From CAMCSH01 sp043748535 (GTDB lineage Bacteria; Verrucomicrobiota; Lentisphaeria; Lentisphaerales; Lentisphaeraceae): DNA of 14,715 nt. Positions 7,000 through 13,907 of this stretch are shown here, piece after piece. Both the position numbers and the translations under genes were made by a program. Under the pieces are notes generated by a model. It was given only the letters and a program-made list of their open reading frames with translations. It did no database searches and had not been told where the DNA came from. The stretch covers positions 1 to 14,715 of the forward strand of contig JAYTMY010000231.1 in assembly GCA_043748535.1 (NCBI GenBank), given 5' to 3'. Positions within the stretch are counted from its first letter, which is position 1. Every line of letters begins with the position of its first letter.

Positions 7000-8453
7000 G
7001 GCGATGTTCCCGGGGCGAGTTCGGTTTCGATCAGATCGAGAATGAGCTGGCAGAGCGGACTCTGCTGGCGGGGAGCTTCGTTCTGGTGGATCTTCCAGAA
7101 GTTTGCGGCGGCGGCAAGCTCTAGCCGTGAGGGAGGGCTCGTGGCTTCTTCGGCAAGGCGAGCACGGAGCCAAGTGCTGCCGGGGCTATCCGATTCGGTG
7201 AGCAAGTGCCGGGCTTCGAGGCGGAGTGCCAGTTGATCCAAACATTTCTGCGCTGCATCGAGATCACGTTCAAGCTTGAGGATATCGGATTGAAGGCTGG
7301 CGTCTCCACTGGCTCGCAAGGCCTTTTCGAGCTCCATAGCCACTCTTCGGACAAGACGAATGAGATCTTCTAAAACGGCCTCCTGGTGACGAAGGGCACC
7401 GCCTTCGAGGAAACGCCGGCGCAGCTCCTCTTCAAGTCTGGGCAGACCGCTTCGACGGAGCAGGACTTCCGCCGCACCTTGTCCAGGAGGAATGGAAGCG
7501 AGGACTTGGCAGAGTCGACGTATGCTTGCCCAGCCAAGGGAAAGCTCTTTGCATTTGCTCCAGAAGGCTGCACGACGCGGGCAGAGACTCCAAGACCTTT
7601 CATGGTCGAGTGCTTCTTCGAGAGCTTCCGGGCTCAAGTCAAGGAGAAGCTGGCGACATTCTTCGAGCTGCTGTGGATCTAAGCATTTTGCGGCGAGCGC
7701 GAGTGGAGCGGAGACGGGCAGCACCTCGACGAGTGAGGGAAATTGACGGTGGAGATCCGCGGCTTTTGCCTGGGCGCGGGCGAAGGGATCGGGTCCCTCA
7801 AGATGGTCCCACTTGTGGAGGACGCCGATGGCCTGGCCTCGGCTGGCTTGCCGAAACTGACCTAGCTGCGCGGCGTCCGACTCTCTTCCTTCGAAGGCGA
7901 AGACATGGAGCATGGCTGCGGCTTCTCCGCCCTCAAGGTAGGACTCGATGACTTTCTGATGGACCTCGCTGGTGGAGCCGGTGCCGGGGGTGTCGACGAG
8001 ATTGAGTCCTTTGAGCAAGGGCGAGGTCGCGATGAAGAGCAAGGTCCTGGTCCGTCTCGTCTGTTCCTCAACTTCGGGCGACGTGCCGGTCCAGAGGCTG
8101 AGATCGGCAAGCAGCCGGGCTTCTGCCGGGCGCTGATCCTGCCATTCGACGCAGAAGCTGTGGGTGGCTTCTTCGCTACCATAGGAGATGCGGTTGACGG
8201 TGGCCGTCGCCTCGGTGACATCGCAGATGCAGAGTCGGCGGCCGAGCAAGGCGTTGATGAGGGTGCTCTTGCCGGTCTTCATGCGGCCGATGACAGCGAG
8301 TTCGAAGTCGCGTGACTCAAGCTCGGCGACGAGGCGCCGGAGCTCGGTCCTGTGCTGGCGAAGCAGCGGAGCGCGACGCTCAAGCAGCTGCTGCAGGAAG
8401 AGCAGCGGCTTTTCAAGTGCCTGGCGGCCACGGTTGAGGACGGCGGCCGTCAT
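6996..8453 (-). CDS. Dynamin-like GTPase, smaller member of a tandem pair
   Basis: 485 residues. The GTPase core shows a P-loop GRMKTGKST (56-64), a switch-I Thr candidate in CDVTEATATV (77-86), switch II DTPGTGS (154-160) and HKWD (213-216) at the G4 position where NKxD or TKxD is usual. The remaining ~250 residues are predominantly helical, as in bacterial dynamin-like proteins, but without an obvious membrane hairpin. It starts one base after the stop of the larger dynamin gene (TGA-C-ATG) and its own stop overlaps the next start, so three proteins are likely made in coupled amounts. Tandem bacterial dynamins often work as heteromeric pairs on membranes; this one, lacking its own hydrophobic paddle, could be the partner of the larger one. 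The variant G4 makes nucleotide specificity worth testing. A generic Era/septin-like GTPase is a less likely alternative. Confidence 0.85.
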   Translation of the reverse strand: MTAAVLNRGRQALEKPLLFLQQLLERRAPLLRQHRTELRRLVAELESRDFELAVIGRMKTGKSTLINALLGRRLCICDVTEATATVNRISYGSEEATHSFCVEWQDQRPAEARLLADLSLWTGTSPEVEEQTRRTRTLLFIATSPLLKGLNLVDTPGTGSTSEVHQKVIESYLEGGEAAAMLHVFAFEGRESDAAQLGQFRQASRGQAIGVLHKWDHLEGPDPFARAQAKAADLHRQFPSLVEVLPVSAPLALAAKCLDPQQLEECRQLLLDLSPEALEEALDHERSWSLCPRRAAFWSKCKELSLGWASIRRLCQVLASIPPGQGAAEVLLRRSGLPRLEEELRRRFLEGGALRHQEAVLEDLIRLVRRVAMELEKALRASGDASLQSDILKLERDLDAAQKCLDQLALRLEARHLLTESDSPGSTWLRARLAEEATSPPSRLELAAAANFWKIHQNEAPRQQSPLCQLILDLIETELAPGTSP

Positions 8454-8454
8454 G

Positions 8455-10677
8455 TCAGTTCCCGGCTACCCGACTGAGCAGGGAGGCGAGCATTTTCTCC
8501 TGCTCGGCGATGGTTGCGAGGTGGATTTTGGCCTGTTCGAGTGGCGACGGATCGAGCTTGGCGGTGAGTGTAGCGAAATCGCGGTCGAGCTCCGCCAGGC
8601 GTCGCTTCTCCTCGTCGCGGGAGGCGATGGCTTGAGAGTCGTAGCGGTTCTTGAAGTCGCGGTCGAGATCGTCAAGGCGCGTCTTAGTGACCTTGCGCAG
8701 TTCCTCCTGTTTTTTCGCCAGCTCCTGGCGTTTGTTCTCGGCATCGAGTCGGCGTTCGCTGGTCTGTTTGGCGAGGCGCTGGCCTTCCGCCTGAAGGGCT
8801 TCTTGGGTCTGATCTCGAATTTGGCGGAAGAGTTTGCGGAGACCGCTACTGAGTTCGCCAGAGATCGCCTGGAGCAGGTTGTTGCAGGCGTTGAGGACTT
8901 CGCCGCGGGCTTTTTCCTGCTCGCCCTGTGTTTGAGTCTCGTAGGCGTCTTTGGCGAAGAAGGCCCCGGCGATGGCGAGGCCGGCGGCGCTGCCGACAAC
9001 CGTGCCGATGACCGGGATAACAGAGCCGATGAGGCCGCCGGCGATGCTGGCGAGCGTGCCTCCCATCATGCCGCCCATGGCCACGGTTTTTAGGTGGGAG
9101 AGATGCTTGGTGCCGTGCTGTTTTGCGGTGATGATGGCGAGCAGGCGCTCTTGGTCGGCGCCGAGCTGGCGATGATCGATCTGCTGAGAGCTATCCAGTT
9201 TGATGCTGCTGCTGAGCGAGGCAACGGCGTCTTCGGCTTGGCGGACGGCTTCACGGCAGCGCTGGTGAGTGAGGGCGGCGGCGCGGTCACGCAGGTGTTC
9301 GGCGAGTTTGGGGACGAGGGCATAGAGCTCGGTGGCGGAAGAGCAGAAGTCGAGGCTTTCCTGGATTTCGGCGATCAGAGGGCCGTTGGGGCGGAGTAGG
9401 CTGCTGGTTCCGTTGATCAGATCTTCCTGGATGTTTTCGAGGCTGGCGGAGATTTCCTTCTGCAGCCTGGGGAGATCCTGATTGGCTAGTTTATTGGCGG
9501 CGAACTGCTCTTTTTCGAGGGACACGCGGAGCGCGTCGGCCTCGGCCTGGCTGGTGGCGACCAGTTGACGTCGACGTTCTTCGAGTTCTTGCTGCAGGCG
9601 GGCGGAGCTGGCCTTGGCTTGCTGATCGCCGCTGATCTCGCCGCGACGGCGTTCCTTTTCGGAGTCGAGCTGGATTCTTTGCAGCTGCAATTGGCGTTCG
9701 GCCTCGGCGGCGGCCTGCTCCTGAGAGCGGCGTCGCTGGCGGAGCTCATGTTGGAGGCGGGTGGCGAGGGGGATGATCTGCTGGTCGGCCTCGTCGGCGA
9801 GGCGCCGCTGTTGGCGTGGGTAGCATTCGGCTTCGAGATAGTGGATGAGGGCCGGGATGCCCGAATCGCGCAGCTTGCCGAGGTCCTTGTTTTTGTCGGC
9901 CTTGGCTTTGCTCCTGGAGCTGACGCAGAAGTAACGCAGCTCCTTGTCGGGCATGCCGAGTTCGCGGCGCAGAGTGGCGAGGTTGGCTTCCATGAATCGT
10001 TTCGACTGCTCGTCCCCGGCAAGGTCGGTCTTGGTCTGGACAAAGGCAATCTGCTCGCTGTAGCAGCGGAGGTTGCGGAGGAAGTCGATCTCTTCCCGTC
10101 CGATGGGTGATTCGTAGCTGTCGGTGACGAAGAGGATGGCGTCGGCGCGGGGGGCGTAACGCAAAGTGATGTCCCGGTGGGTGCGGCAGAGGCCACCAAG
10201 CCCCGGTGTGTCGATGATGACCATGCCTTCACGTAGGATCGGAGCGGGGACTTCGACGGAGATGAACTCCACCTTCTTCTGATTGCCGGGGTTGTGGATT
10301 TCACTTCCGTAAGCGGCGAGCTCGGCGGCATGGATCTCCTGTTTGGATCGATTGGCTTCGGGGAGGAAGAAGACCTTGAACTTCAGCTCGGGGCCGTAGT
10401 GGATCTTGAAGACGGCAGAGGTGGCAACCTCGTCTGCGACGGGCAAAAGCCCTTCGGTGCCGAGGATGGCATTGATCAGAGAGGACTTCCCCTTTTTGAT
10501 CTCACCCATGACGACGAGGGTGAAGAGACCGAAGCCCAGCTTGGTCGCCTGCTCTTCGGTCGTCTCGCTTGACTCGCCGGTGATCACCTTGTGGGCCAAG
10601 GCGAGCTGGGAGAGGAGCTGGACACGCTGCTTGAGCATGCAGGCCGGATCGGAATTCGAAATTGCGGCGTCAGTCAT
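8455..10677 (-). CDS. Dynamin-like GTPase with coiled coils and membrane-active glycine-rich segment
   Basis: 740 residues. The G domain has a P-loop GEIKKGKSS (58-66), switch-I region DEVATSAVF (82-90), switch II DTPGLGG (156-162) and G4 TKTD (215-218). Long charged helices at about 300-410 and 620-715 would form the dynamin stalk. Between them, residues 530-575 form an alternating Gly/Ala/Ile/Val hydrophobic stretch (MGGMMGGTL, then a GLIGSVIPVIGTVVG segment) of the kind that inserts into membranes in bacterial dynamin-like proteins. AGGA lies 10 bases before the ATG. It follows the C39-like gene by 80 bases, the widest gap in the operon, with no convincing terminator in it, and is directly joined to the second dynamin gene. 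The role is likely GTP-driven membrane binding, remodelling or oligomerisation; the biological purpose is inferred only from the cluster. Confidence 0.9.
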   Translation of the reverse strand: MTDAAISNSDPACMLKQRVQLLSQLALAHKVITGESSETTEEQATKLGFGLFTLVVMGEIKKGKSSLINAILGTEGLLPVADEVATSAVFKIHYGPELKFKVFFLPEANRSKQEIHAAELAAYGSEIHNPGNQKKVEFISVEVPAPILREGMVIIDTPGLGGLCRTHRDITLRYAPRADAILFVTDSYESPIGREEIDFLRNLRCYSEQIAFVQTKTDLAGDEQSKRFMEANLATLRRELGMPDKELRYFCVSSRSKAKADKNKDLGKLRDSGIPALIHYLEAECYPRQQRRLADEADQQIIPLATRLQHELRQRRRSQEQAAAEAERQLQLQRIQLDSEKERRRGEISGDQQAKASSARLQQELEERRRQLVATSQAEADALRVSLEKEQFAANKLANQDLPRLQKEISASLENIQEDLINGTSSLLRPNGPLIAEIQESLDFCSSATELYALVPKLAEHLRDRAAALTHQRCREAVRQAEDAVASLSSSIKLDSSQQIDHRQLGADQERLLAIITAKQHGTKHLSHLKTVAMGGMMGGTLASIAGGLIGSVIPVIGTVVGSAAGLAIAGAFFAKDAYETQTQGEQEKARGEVLNACNNLLQAISGELSSGLRKLFRQIRDQTQEALQAEGQRLAKQTSERRLDAENKRQELAKKQEELRKVTKTRLDDLDRDFKNRYDSQAIASRDEEKRRLAELDRDFATLTAKLDPSPLEQAKIHLATIAEQEKMLASLLSRVAGN

Positions 10678-10757
10678 TGGTCATATTTCCTGTTTTCATG
10701 GTCGGCGTAGTGCTGGCTGAGGCGGCGTGCCCGGCCGAATTTCCGATGCTTGGTGGC

Positions 10758-11696
10758 TTACAGCGTGGCGATGAGCTGGTCGAGGGCGGCTTCGCGGATG
10801 TCGGCGGGCACAGAGTTGTAGATGTCGTGCCCGATGGCGAGCGTGGCGAGCATGGGGTCGGGGCTGGCGGCGATCAGGTCCTGGGCGTTCAGGAGCTTGT
10901 CGGTGACGTGGTTGCCGGCTTCGTAGATGGCGACGCATTTGGGAATGTCCATTGCTCCCAATCCATCGCTGGCGATGACATAGCCGAGAACACAGGCTGC
11001 ACCGACGCATTCGCCCCAGGCGTTGTCCCCGAATACTGAGTGGAACAAGTCCGGATCCTGATTGCTCCCTGCCTGGACATCAGGGGCATGACGAGCCGCC
11101 CATTCCTGCGGCGAATAATCCGTGGCGGTGTAGGTGAAATCCGAGTTTTGCCAAGCGTCCTTGAAGTCTTCGAGGGGGTATTCGCGGCTCTGGCCGTTGG
11201 GATCGCCCGAGTCATTGATGATCACGGTCGGAGGGTTCGCTTCGGCGTTGATGCCGGTGATGACGACGGCGTGGTCTGCCGGTTCGAACTGAGGAGTGTC
11301 AAGCCCGAAGACCTTCTTGAACCAGTTCCAGAACTCCTGCATCGGGTGGCCTTCGGCCCAGAGTTCCTCGGCATGGACGTTGGCGACGACGCGGTGGCCG
11401 GCCTGGAGCTCGCGAGCGAGTTGCTCGACAGTGGCGTGCTCGACATGGTGATTGGGGATACCATAGGCTTCCATCAGCTTGCCGACATCGTCAGGGGCAG
11501 TGCCGCCTTCGGTGACCCAGCCGTTCTGAGCGGCGGTATAAAGCGCTGTGTCTTCGCTGATCAGATCCTGGCCCAGTTCGTGCCTGAACTGGTTGATGAT
11601 CGACATCTGCGAGACGACGGCGCAGTCGAAGTTGTAATCCTGGTGCTCATAGAAGGCGTTCTGGTAGGCGGGATCACCGATGAAGTAGTGGCTCAT
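10758..11696 (-). CDS. C39-like / papain-fold cysteine peptidase domain protein
   Basis: 312 residues. The N-terminal ~200 residues have the order expected of a C39-like papain fold: DCAVVSQMSIINQF with candidate nucleophile Cys25, ADHAVVITGIN with His142, and IINDSGDPNG (159-168) supplying Asn161 or Asp162 as third residue. The helical tail (about 205-312) is not recognised. There is no ABC transporter domain or signal peptide, so this is not a bacteriocin exporter; a cytoplasmic peptidase, or a non-peptidase of the same fold, fits better. AGGAG is 8 bases before the ATG. It lies 31 bases after the GrpE-like gene and before the GTPases. In a conflict-type cluster it could process a partner protein or act as an effector, but no cleavage target is visible. 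Confidence 0.72.
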   Translation of the reverse strand: MSHYFIGDPAYQNAFYEHQDYNFDCAVVSQMSIINQFRHELGQDLISEDTALYTAAQNGWVTEGGTAPDDVGKLMEAYGIPNHHVEHATVEQLARELQAGHRVVANVHAEELWAEGHPMQEFWNWFKKVFGLDTPQFEPADHAVVITGINAEANPPTVIINDSGDPNGQSREYPLEDFKDAWQNSDFTYTATDYSPQEWAARHAPDVQAGSNQDPDLFHSVFGDNAWGECVGAACVLGYVIASDGLGAMDIPKCVAIYEAGNHVTDKLLNAQDLIAASPDPMLATLAIGHDIYNSVPADIREAALDQLIATL

Positions 11697-11727
11697 GGCT
11701 AGGTCTCCTGTTTTTCAGTTGCTCAAA

Positions 11728-12762
11728 TCATTCGAGTTCGATGTCTTGTTTGCGGATCAACTCTCCCTGAAGGATCAGTCCGGCGCGGGAGCTGTGGCGG
11801 CACCGATAGGGCGGGGGATGGCTCGGCGGACGACCGACGGCCCGCATCCTGGACTCGTCCCATTCGTGACCAAGGATGATTTCTCCGTGATTTTCCCGGA
11901 TCAGTGATTCGAGGAGCTCCCCAGGTTCTCCAGGGGACTCAAGACGCCAAGCGAAATAGGGGTGCAAATACGGCCGCTGCGATTTGAAGATGATGTCGCG
12001 ATCTGCGGCGCTATGGCAGTGGCGCAATTGGTCATGCAGATCGAGGAGCTCGAGAAGGCGTGAGAGAAGTTCTTCAGAACCGGGCGGAGCTGGCGGCGGG
12101 AGTGCTGCGGATGCAGGGGGCTCGATTGAAACAAGGAGAGAATCATGAGATGGCGTGATTTCCTCCGGGACGGCAGGAATAGGGGCTTGAGCGGACACTG
12201 GCTGAGGTGCTGGCGCCGGCGCTGAAATCGAGGCTGAGGTAGGCAGGGGTGAGGGGCGCTGCAATAAGTCGGTCAGATCCGCTCCAGCCGGAGCTTCCTG
12301 TACGATCACAGGCTCTTCGATAGGGGATGTATCCGAGTGGTTGACGCTGACCGAAAAACTGAAAGGCGAAGACGGTTGAGGAGCTTCACGAAGTTCTTGC
12401 GGAAGTTTCGCGGCAGGTATAGCCCGTCGCCTCCGGAGCCATTTGCGGCAAAGTGCGGCGAGGGAAAGAATCAGGATGAACGCCACCACTAAGACGCCGC
12501 TCAGGTCGGCGGTGCTGGTGCCTTGCGAGCTTGGCGCGGCTGGATGATGAGTCGCGGCGGGAGATGCCGGCACCGGGGACATGACTGAATGCCGATCCAT
12601 CTGTTCTGAGGCGGCAGCAGTTGTGTGAGCCGCAGAAGATGACGGGAGTGCATCTACGTCCAGGTGCTGCCCAGAAGCCTTGGGTGATTGCAGCGGCGGC
12701 GGTGCCGGCGACAGCGTCGCGGCGTCAATGGAAGCTTGGGGCTTATGATCGTGCAATGACAT
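11728..12762 (-). CDS. Proline-rich single-span membrane protein with GrpE-like C-terminal domain
   Basis: With the ATG at 12762 the protein has 344 residues: a Pro/Ala/Ser-rich N-terminal segment (1-83), one membrane span (about 86-105, DLSGVLVVAFILILSLAAL) followed by RKWLRRRR, a second Pro-rich linker, and a conserved-looking C-terminal ~115 residues. The basic cluster suggests the C-terminus is cytoplasmic. That end resembles GrpE: a short helix EELLSRLLELLDLHDQL, then GHEWDESRMRAVG (like GxxFDPxxHEAV) and AGLILQGELIRKQDIEL (like GYxLxGRVLRPAxVxV). The match is by eye and remote, but an Hsp70-like gene in the same operon makes a nucleotide-exchange role sensible. The start 17 codons further upstream (12813) is disfavoured: its Shine-Dalgarno sequence would be too close, and those codons fall in a palindromic repeat, whereas GGAAG sits 8 bases before 12762. 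It is the first gene of the minus-strand operon. Confidence 0.7.
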   Translation of the reverse strand: MSLHDHKPQASIDAATLSPAPPPLQSPKASGQHLDVDALPSSSAAHTTAAASEQMDRHSVMSPVPASPAATHHPAAPSSQGTSTADLSGVLVVAFILILSLAALCRKWLRRRRAIPAAKLPQELREAPQPSSPFSFSVSVNHSDTSPIEEPVIVQEAPAGADLTDLLQRPSPLPTSASISAPAPAPQPVSAQAPIPAVPEEITPSHDSLLVSIEPPASAALPPPAPPGSEELLSRLLELLDLHDQLRHCHSAADRDIIFKSQRPYLHPYFAWRLESPGEPGELLESLIRENHGEIILGHEWDESRMRAVGRPPSHPPPYRCRHSSRAGLILQGELIRKQDIELE

Positions 12763-12766
12763 GAGC

Positions 12767-12879
12767 GGAACTTCCAGAGTTCCACGCCAAAAAAGAAGCG
12801 TGGCTTGTTTCATGTTCCTGAGAAGGCACGACCAAGCGCCTATGCTAGAAACACGAGCAAGCCACGCCCCAGCGGGGCG
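12767..12879. repeat. Palindrome-rich element, possibly an interspersed repeat
   Basis: Four inverted repeats are packed here: GGAACT/AGTTCC (12767-12772, 12778-12783); CCACGC/GCGTGG (12782-12787, 12798-12803); a perfect 10-bp pair GCGTGGCTTG/CAAGCCACGC (12798-12807, 12858-12867), extended by GTTTC/GAAAC after a small bulge; and a tight 6-bp hairpin CGCCCC-AGC-GGGGCG (12865-12879). Arms are shared between alternative stems, so the RNA could switch folds. No T-run follows the last hairpin. It covers the untranslated leader of the GrpE-like gene. Whether it recurs in the genome cannot be told from one copy. Confidence 0.55.
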
Positions 12880-12937
12880 CGCCTACCACATGTCGTCCTC
12901 TGGCATAAAATTGGTCGTTTCTCTCAGGGGACGGTGA

Positions 12938-13012
12938 GTGGTCGATCGCGAAATCGACTATGTAGATGCTGTTATCGGTTGCGGTACAGGTGGTCTCTCC
13001 TTGAGTGCCTGA
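12938..13012 (+). CDS. Possible 24-codon small ORF
   Basis: GTG start preceded by AGGGG at a 7-base spacing, then 24 codons ending LSLSA and TGA. The peptide begins with charged residues (VDREIDYVD) and turns into a small, Gly-rich hydrophobic half (AVIGCGTGG). It overlaps the GTCGAT/ATCGAC inverted repeat. It could be a leader peptide or small membrane peptide, or simply chance; no family is recognised. Confidence 0.2.
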   Translation: MVDREIDYVDAVIGCGTGGLSLSA

Positions 13013-13026
13013 TGAAGTCTACGAGC

Positions 13027-13055
13027 ACCCTAATGGCTTAAGACATGAAAGTCAA
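13027..13055 (-). promoter_or_regulatory. Candidate sigma70-type promoter for the minus-strand operon
   Basis: On the minus strand TTGACT (13055-13050) is followed after exactly 17 bases by TAGGGT (13032-13027). The -35 matches five of six consensus positions but the -10 only three, so this is weak. It would give a leader of roughly 260 bases running through the palindromic element before the GrpE-like ATG. Confidence 0.22.
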
Positions 13056-13160
13056 GTTTTTTTAAGTTTTTTTGATGCTGTCTGCCCGCCTATCGGCCCA
13101 AGCATCGCTGCGCATCTGCGCACAGGATTTTCTCGAGATCTTGCAATTCCAAATCCTCAG

Positions 13161-13181
13161 CCGCGGCGGTCATCGCCGCGG
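13161..13181 (+). promoter_or_regulatory. Perfect 8-bp GC-rich inverted repeat upstream of the vWA gene
   Basis: CCGCGGCG and CGCCGCGG flank a 5-base loop (GTCAT), ending 40 bases before the vWA ATG. It has no following T-run, so it is not a standard terminator. It could be an RNA stem in the 5' leader or an operator for a dimeric regulator. Confidence 0.4.
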
Positions 13182-13210
13182 CGTTGATCCCGTTACAACC
13201 CAAAAAACAC

Positions 13211-13215
13211 AGGAG
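13211..13215 (+). promoter_or_regulatory. Ribosome binding site of the vWA gene
   Basis: AGGAG with a 6-base spacer to the ATG at 13222. This strong site, rather than the TTG at 13184 that opens the vWA reading frame, marks the ancestral start and so exposes the frameshift in this gene. Confidence 0.75.
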
Positions 13216-13221
13216 CCTCCC

Positions 13222-13897
13222 ATGTCTACCACTGCTTTTATCCGTGCTTCCGATCTCGCTTCTAACCCGGTCACGAGGGTGCCTCGTGCTCTGCCTTGAC
13301 GTCTCCGGCTCGATGGCCGGGGCGCCGCTGCAGGAGCTCAATCTGGGCATAGAGGCTTTCTTCTGCGCACTCCGACGCGACCCAGTCGCCAGCCGCGCCG
13401 CCGAAGTTGCCATCGTCGCCTACGCGTCCGACGCCGAATTGGTGCTGGACTTTCAGGCGCTCTCCCGCTTCGAAACTTCGCCCCGGATCCACGAGGCCGA
13501 TGGAGCCACTAACATGGCGGCCGGAATCAGCCTGGCTCTGCAGGCGCTTGAGCGCGCTAAGGCGGCATACCGCAAAAGCGGCGTCGACTACCATCAGCCC
13601 TTCCTGGTGCTGATGAGTGACGGTGTACCGAACGTCGGTGACTACCAGCCGGGAGCAGCCCGTTGCCGCGAGCTGGAGGCGCAGCGCAAGCTTGTCGTCT
13701 TTCCCGTCGGCATTGGCGCCGACGCCGATATGGCGACTCTTGGCCGTTTCTCCGAAAAGCGTCCGCCGATGAAGCTCTCCGGGCTCGACTTCACCGCCTT
13801 TTTCGCGTGGCTGAGCCAATCCGTCGCCCAAGTCTCTCGATCCACCCCGGGCCAGAGTGTCAAGCTCCCCAACCCCAACGGCTGGTGCCAAATCTAA
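13222..13897 (+). CDS. TerY-like von Willebrand factor A domain protein, apparently frameshifted near its start
   Basis: The vWA domain has a complete MIDAS: DVSGSM, the Thr in DGATNM and the Asp in LMSDGVPN, followed by FPVGIGADAD and FFAWLSQSV, all typical of TerY-type vWA proteins in stress-signalling operons. The ATG with a good Shine-Dalgarno sequence opens a frame reading MSTTAFIRASDLASNPVTRVP, as expected for the family N-terminus, but it hits TGA at 13297-13299. The vWA continues in the other frame (VLCLDVSGSM to the stop at 13895). A net +1 change near CCTCGTG (about 13282-13288) would join them smoothly. Alternatives are reinitiation at GTG 13286, which has GAGGG 6 bases upstream, a +1 slip at CCT-TGA-C, or a sequencing error. 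The PP2C gene starts 10 bases after its stop. In TerY-P systems vWA and PP2C act with a protein kinase. Confidence 0.8.
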
Positions 13898-13907
13898 GGA
13901 ATCCAAT

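Larger units (their letters stand above)
12763..13221. other. Divergent intergenic region between the two operons
   Basis: 459 bases with no confident gene. It separates the minus-strand Hsp70/dynamin operon from the plus-strand vWA/PP2C operon and must hold both promoters. From left to right it contains a palindrome-rich element (12767-12879), an inverted repeat GTCGAT/ATCGAC (12941-12946 and 12953-12958), a possible 24-codon ORF, a weak minus-strand promoter candidate, two tandem copies of aagttttttt (13054-13073), and an 8-bp hairpin close to the vWA start. No plus-strand promoter with good matches was found. Confidence 0.7.

Noticed and set aside
8188..10110. Long plus-strand open frames opposite the dynamin genes (up to about 300 codons)
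   Set aside because: They mirror GC-rich coding sequence with clear GTPase motifs on the minus strand, and their products have no recognisable domains.
12763..12813. 17-residue extension of the GrpE-like protein from an upstream ATG
   Set aside because: The extension is encoded by palindromic repeat sequence and its AGGA is only two bases from that ATG; the next ATG has a better-spaced site.
12865..12879. GC hairpin as a transcription terminator
   Set aside because: No T-run follows it on either strand, and no gene ends next to it.
12938..13012. Double-glycine bacteriocin precursor matched to the C39-like protein
   Set aside because: The peptide lacks the spaced hydrophobic/Glu leader pattern, has only five residues after GG, and the C39-like protein has no transporter.
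13291..13300. RF2-like programmed +1 frameshift site as the main explanation
   Set aside because: The stimulatory Shine-Dalgarno-like element is about 12 bases away instead of about 3, and slipping there would give RALPD rather than the hydrophobic strand VLCLD needed before the MIDAS motif.
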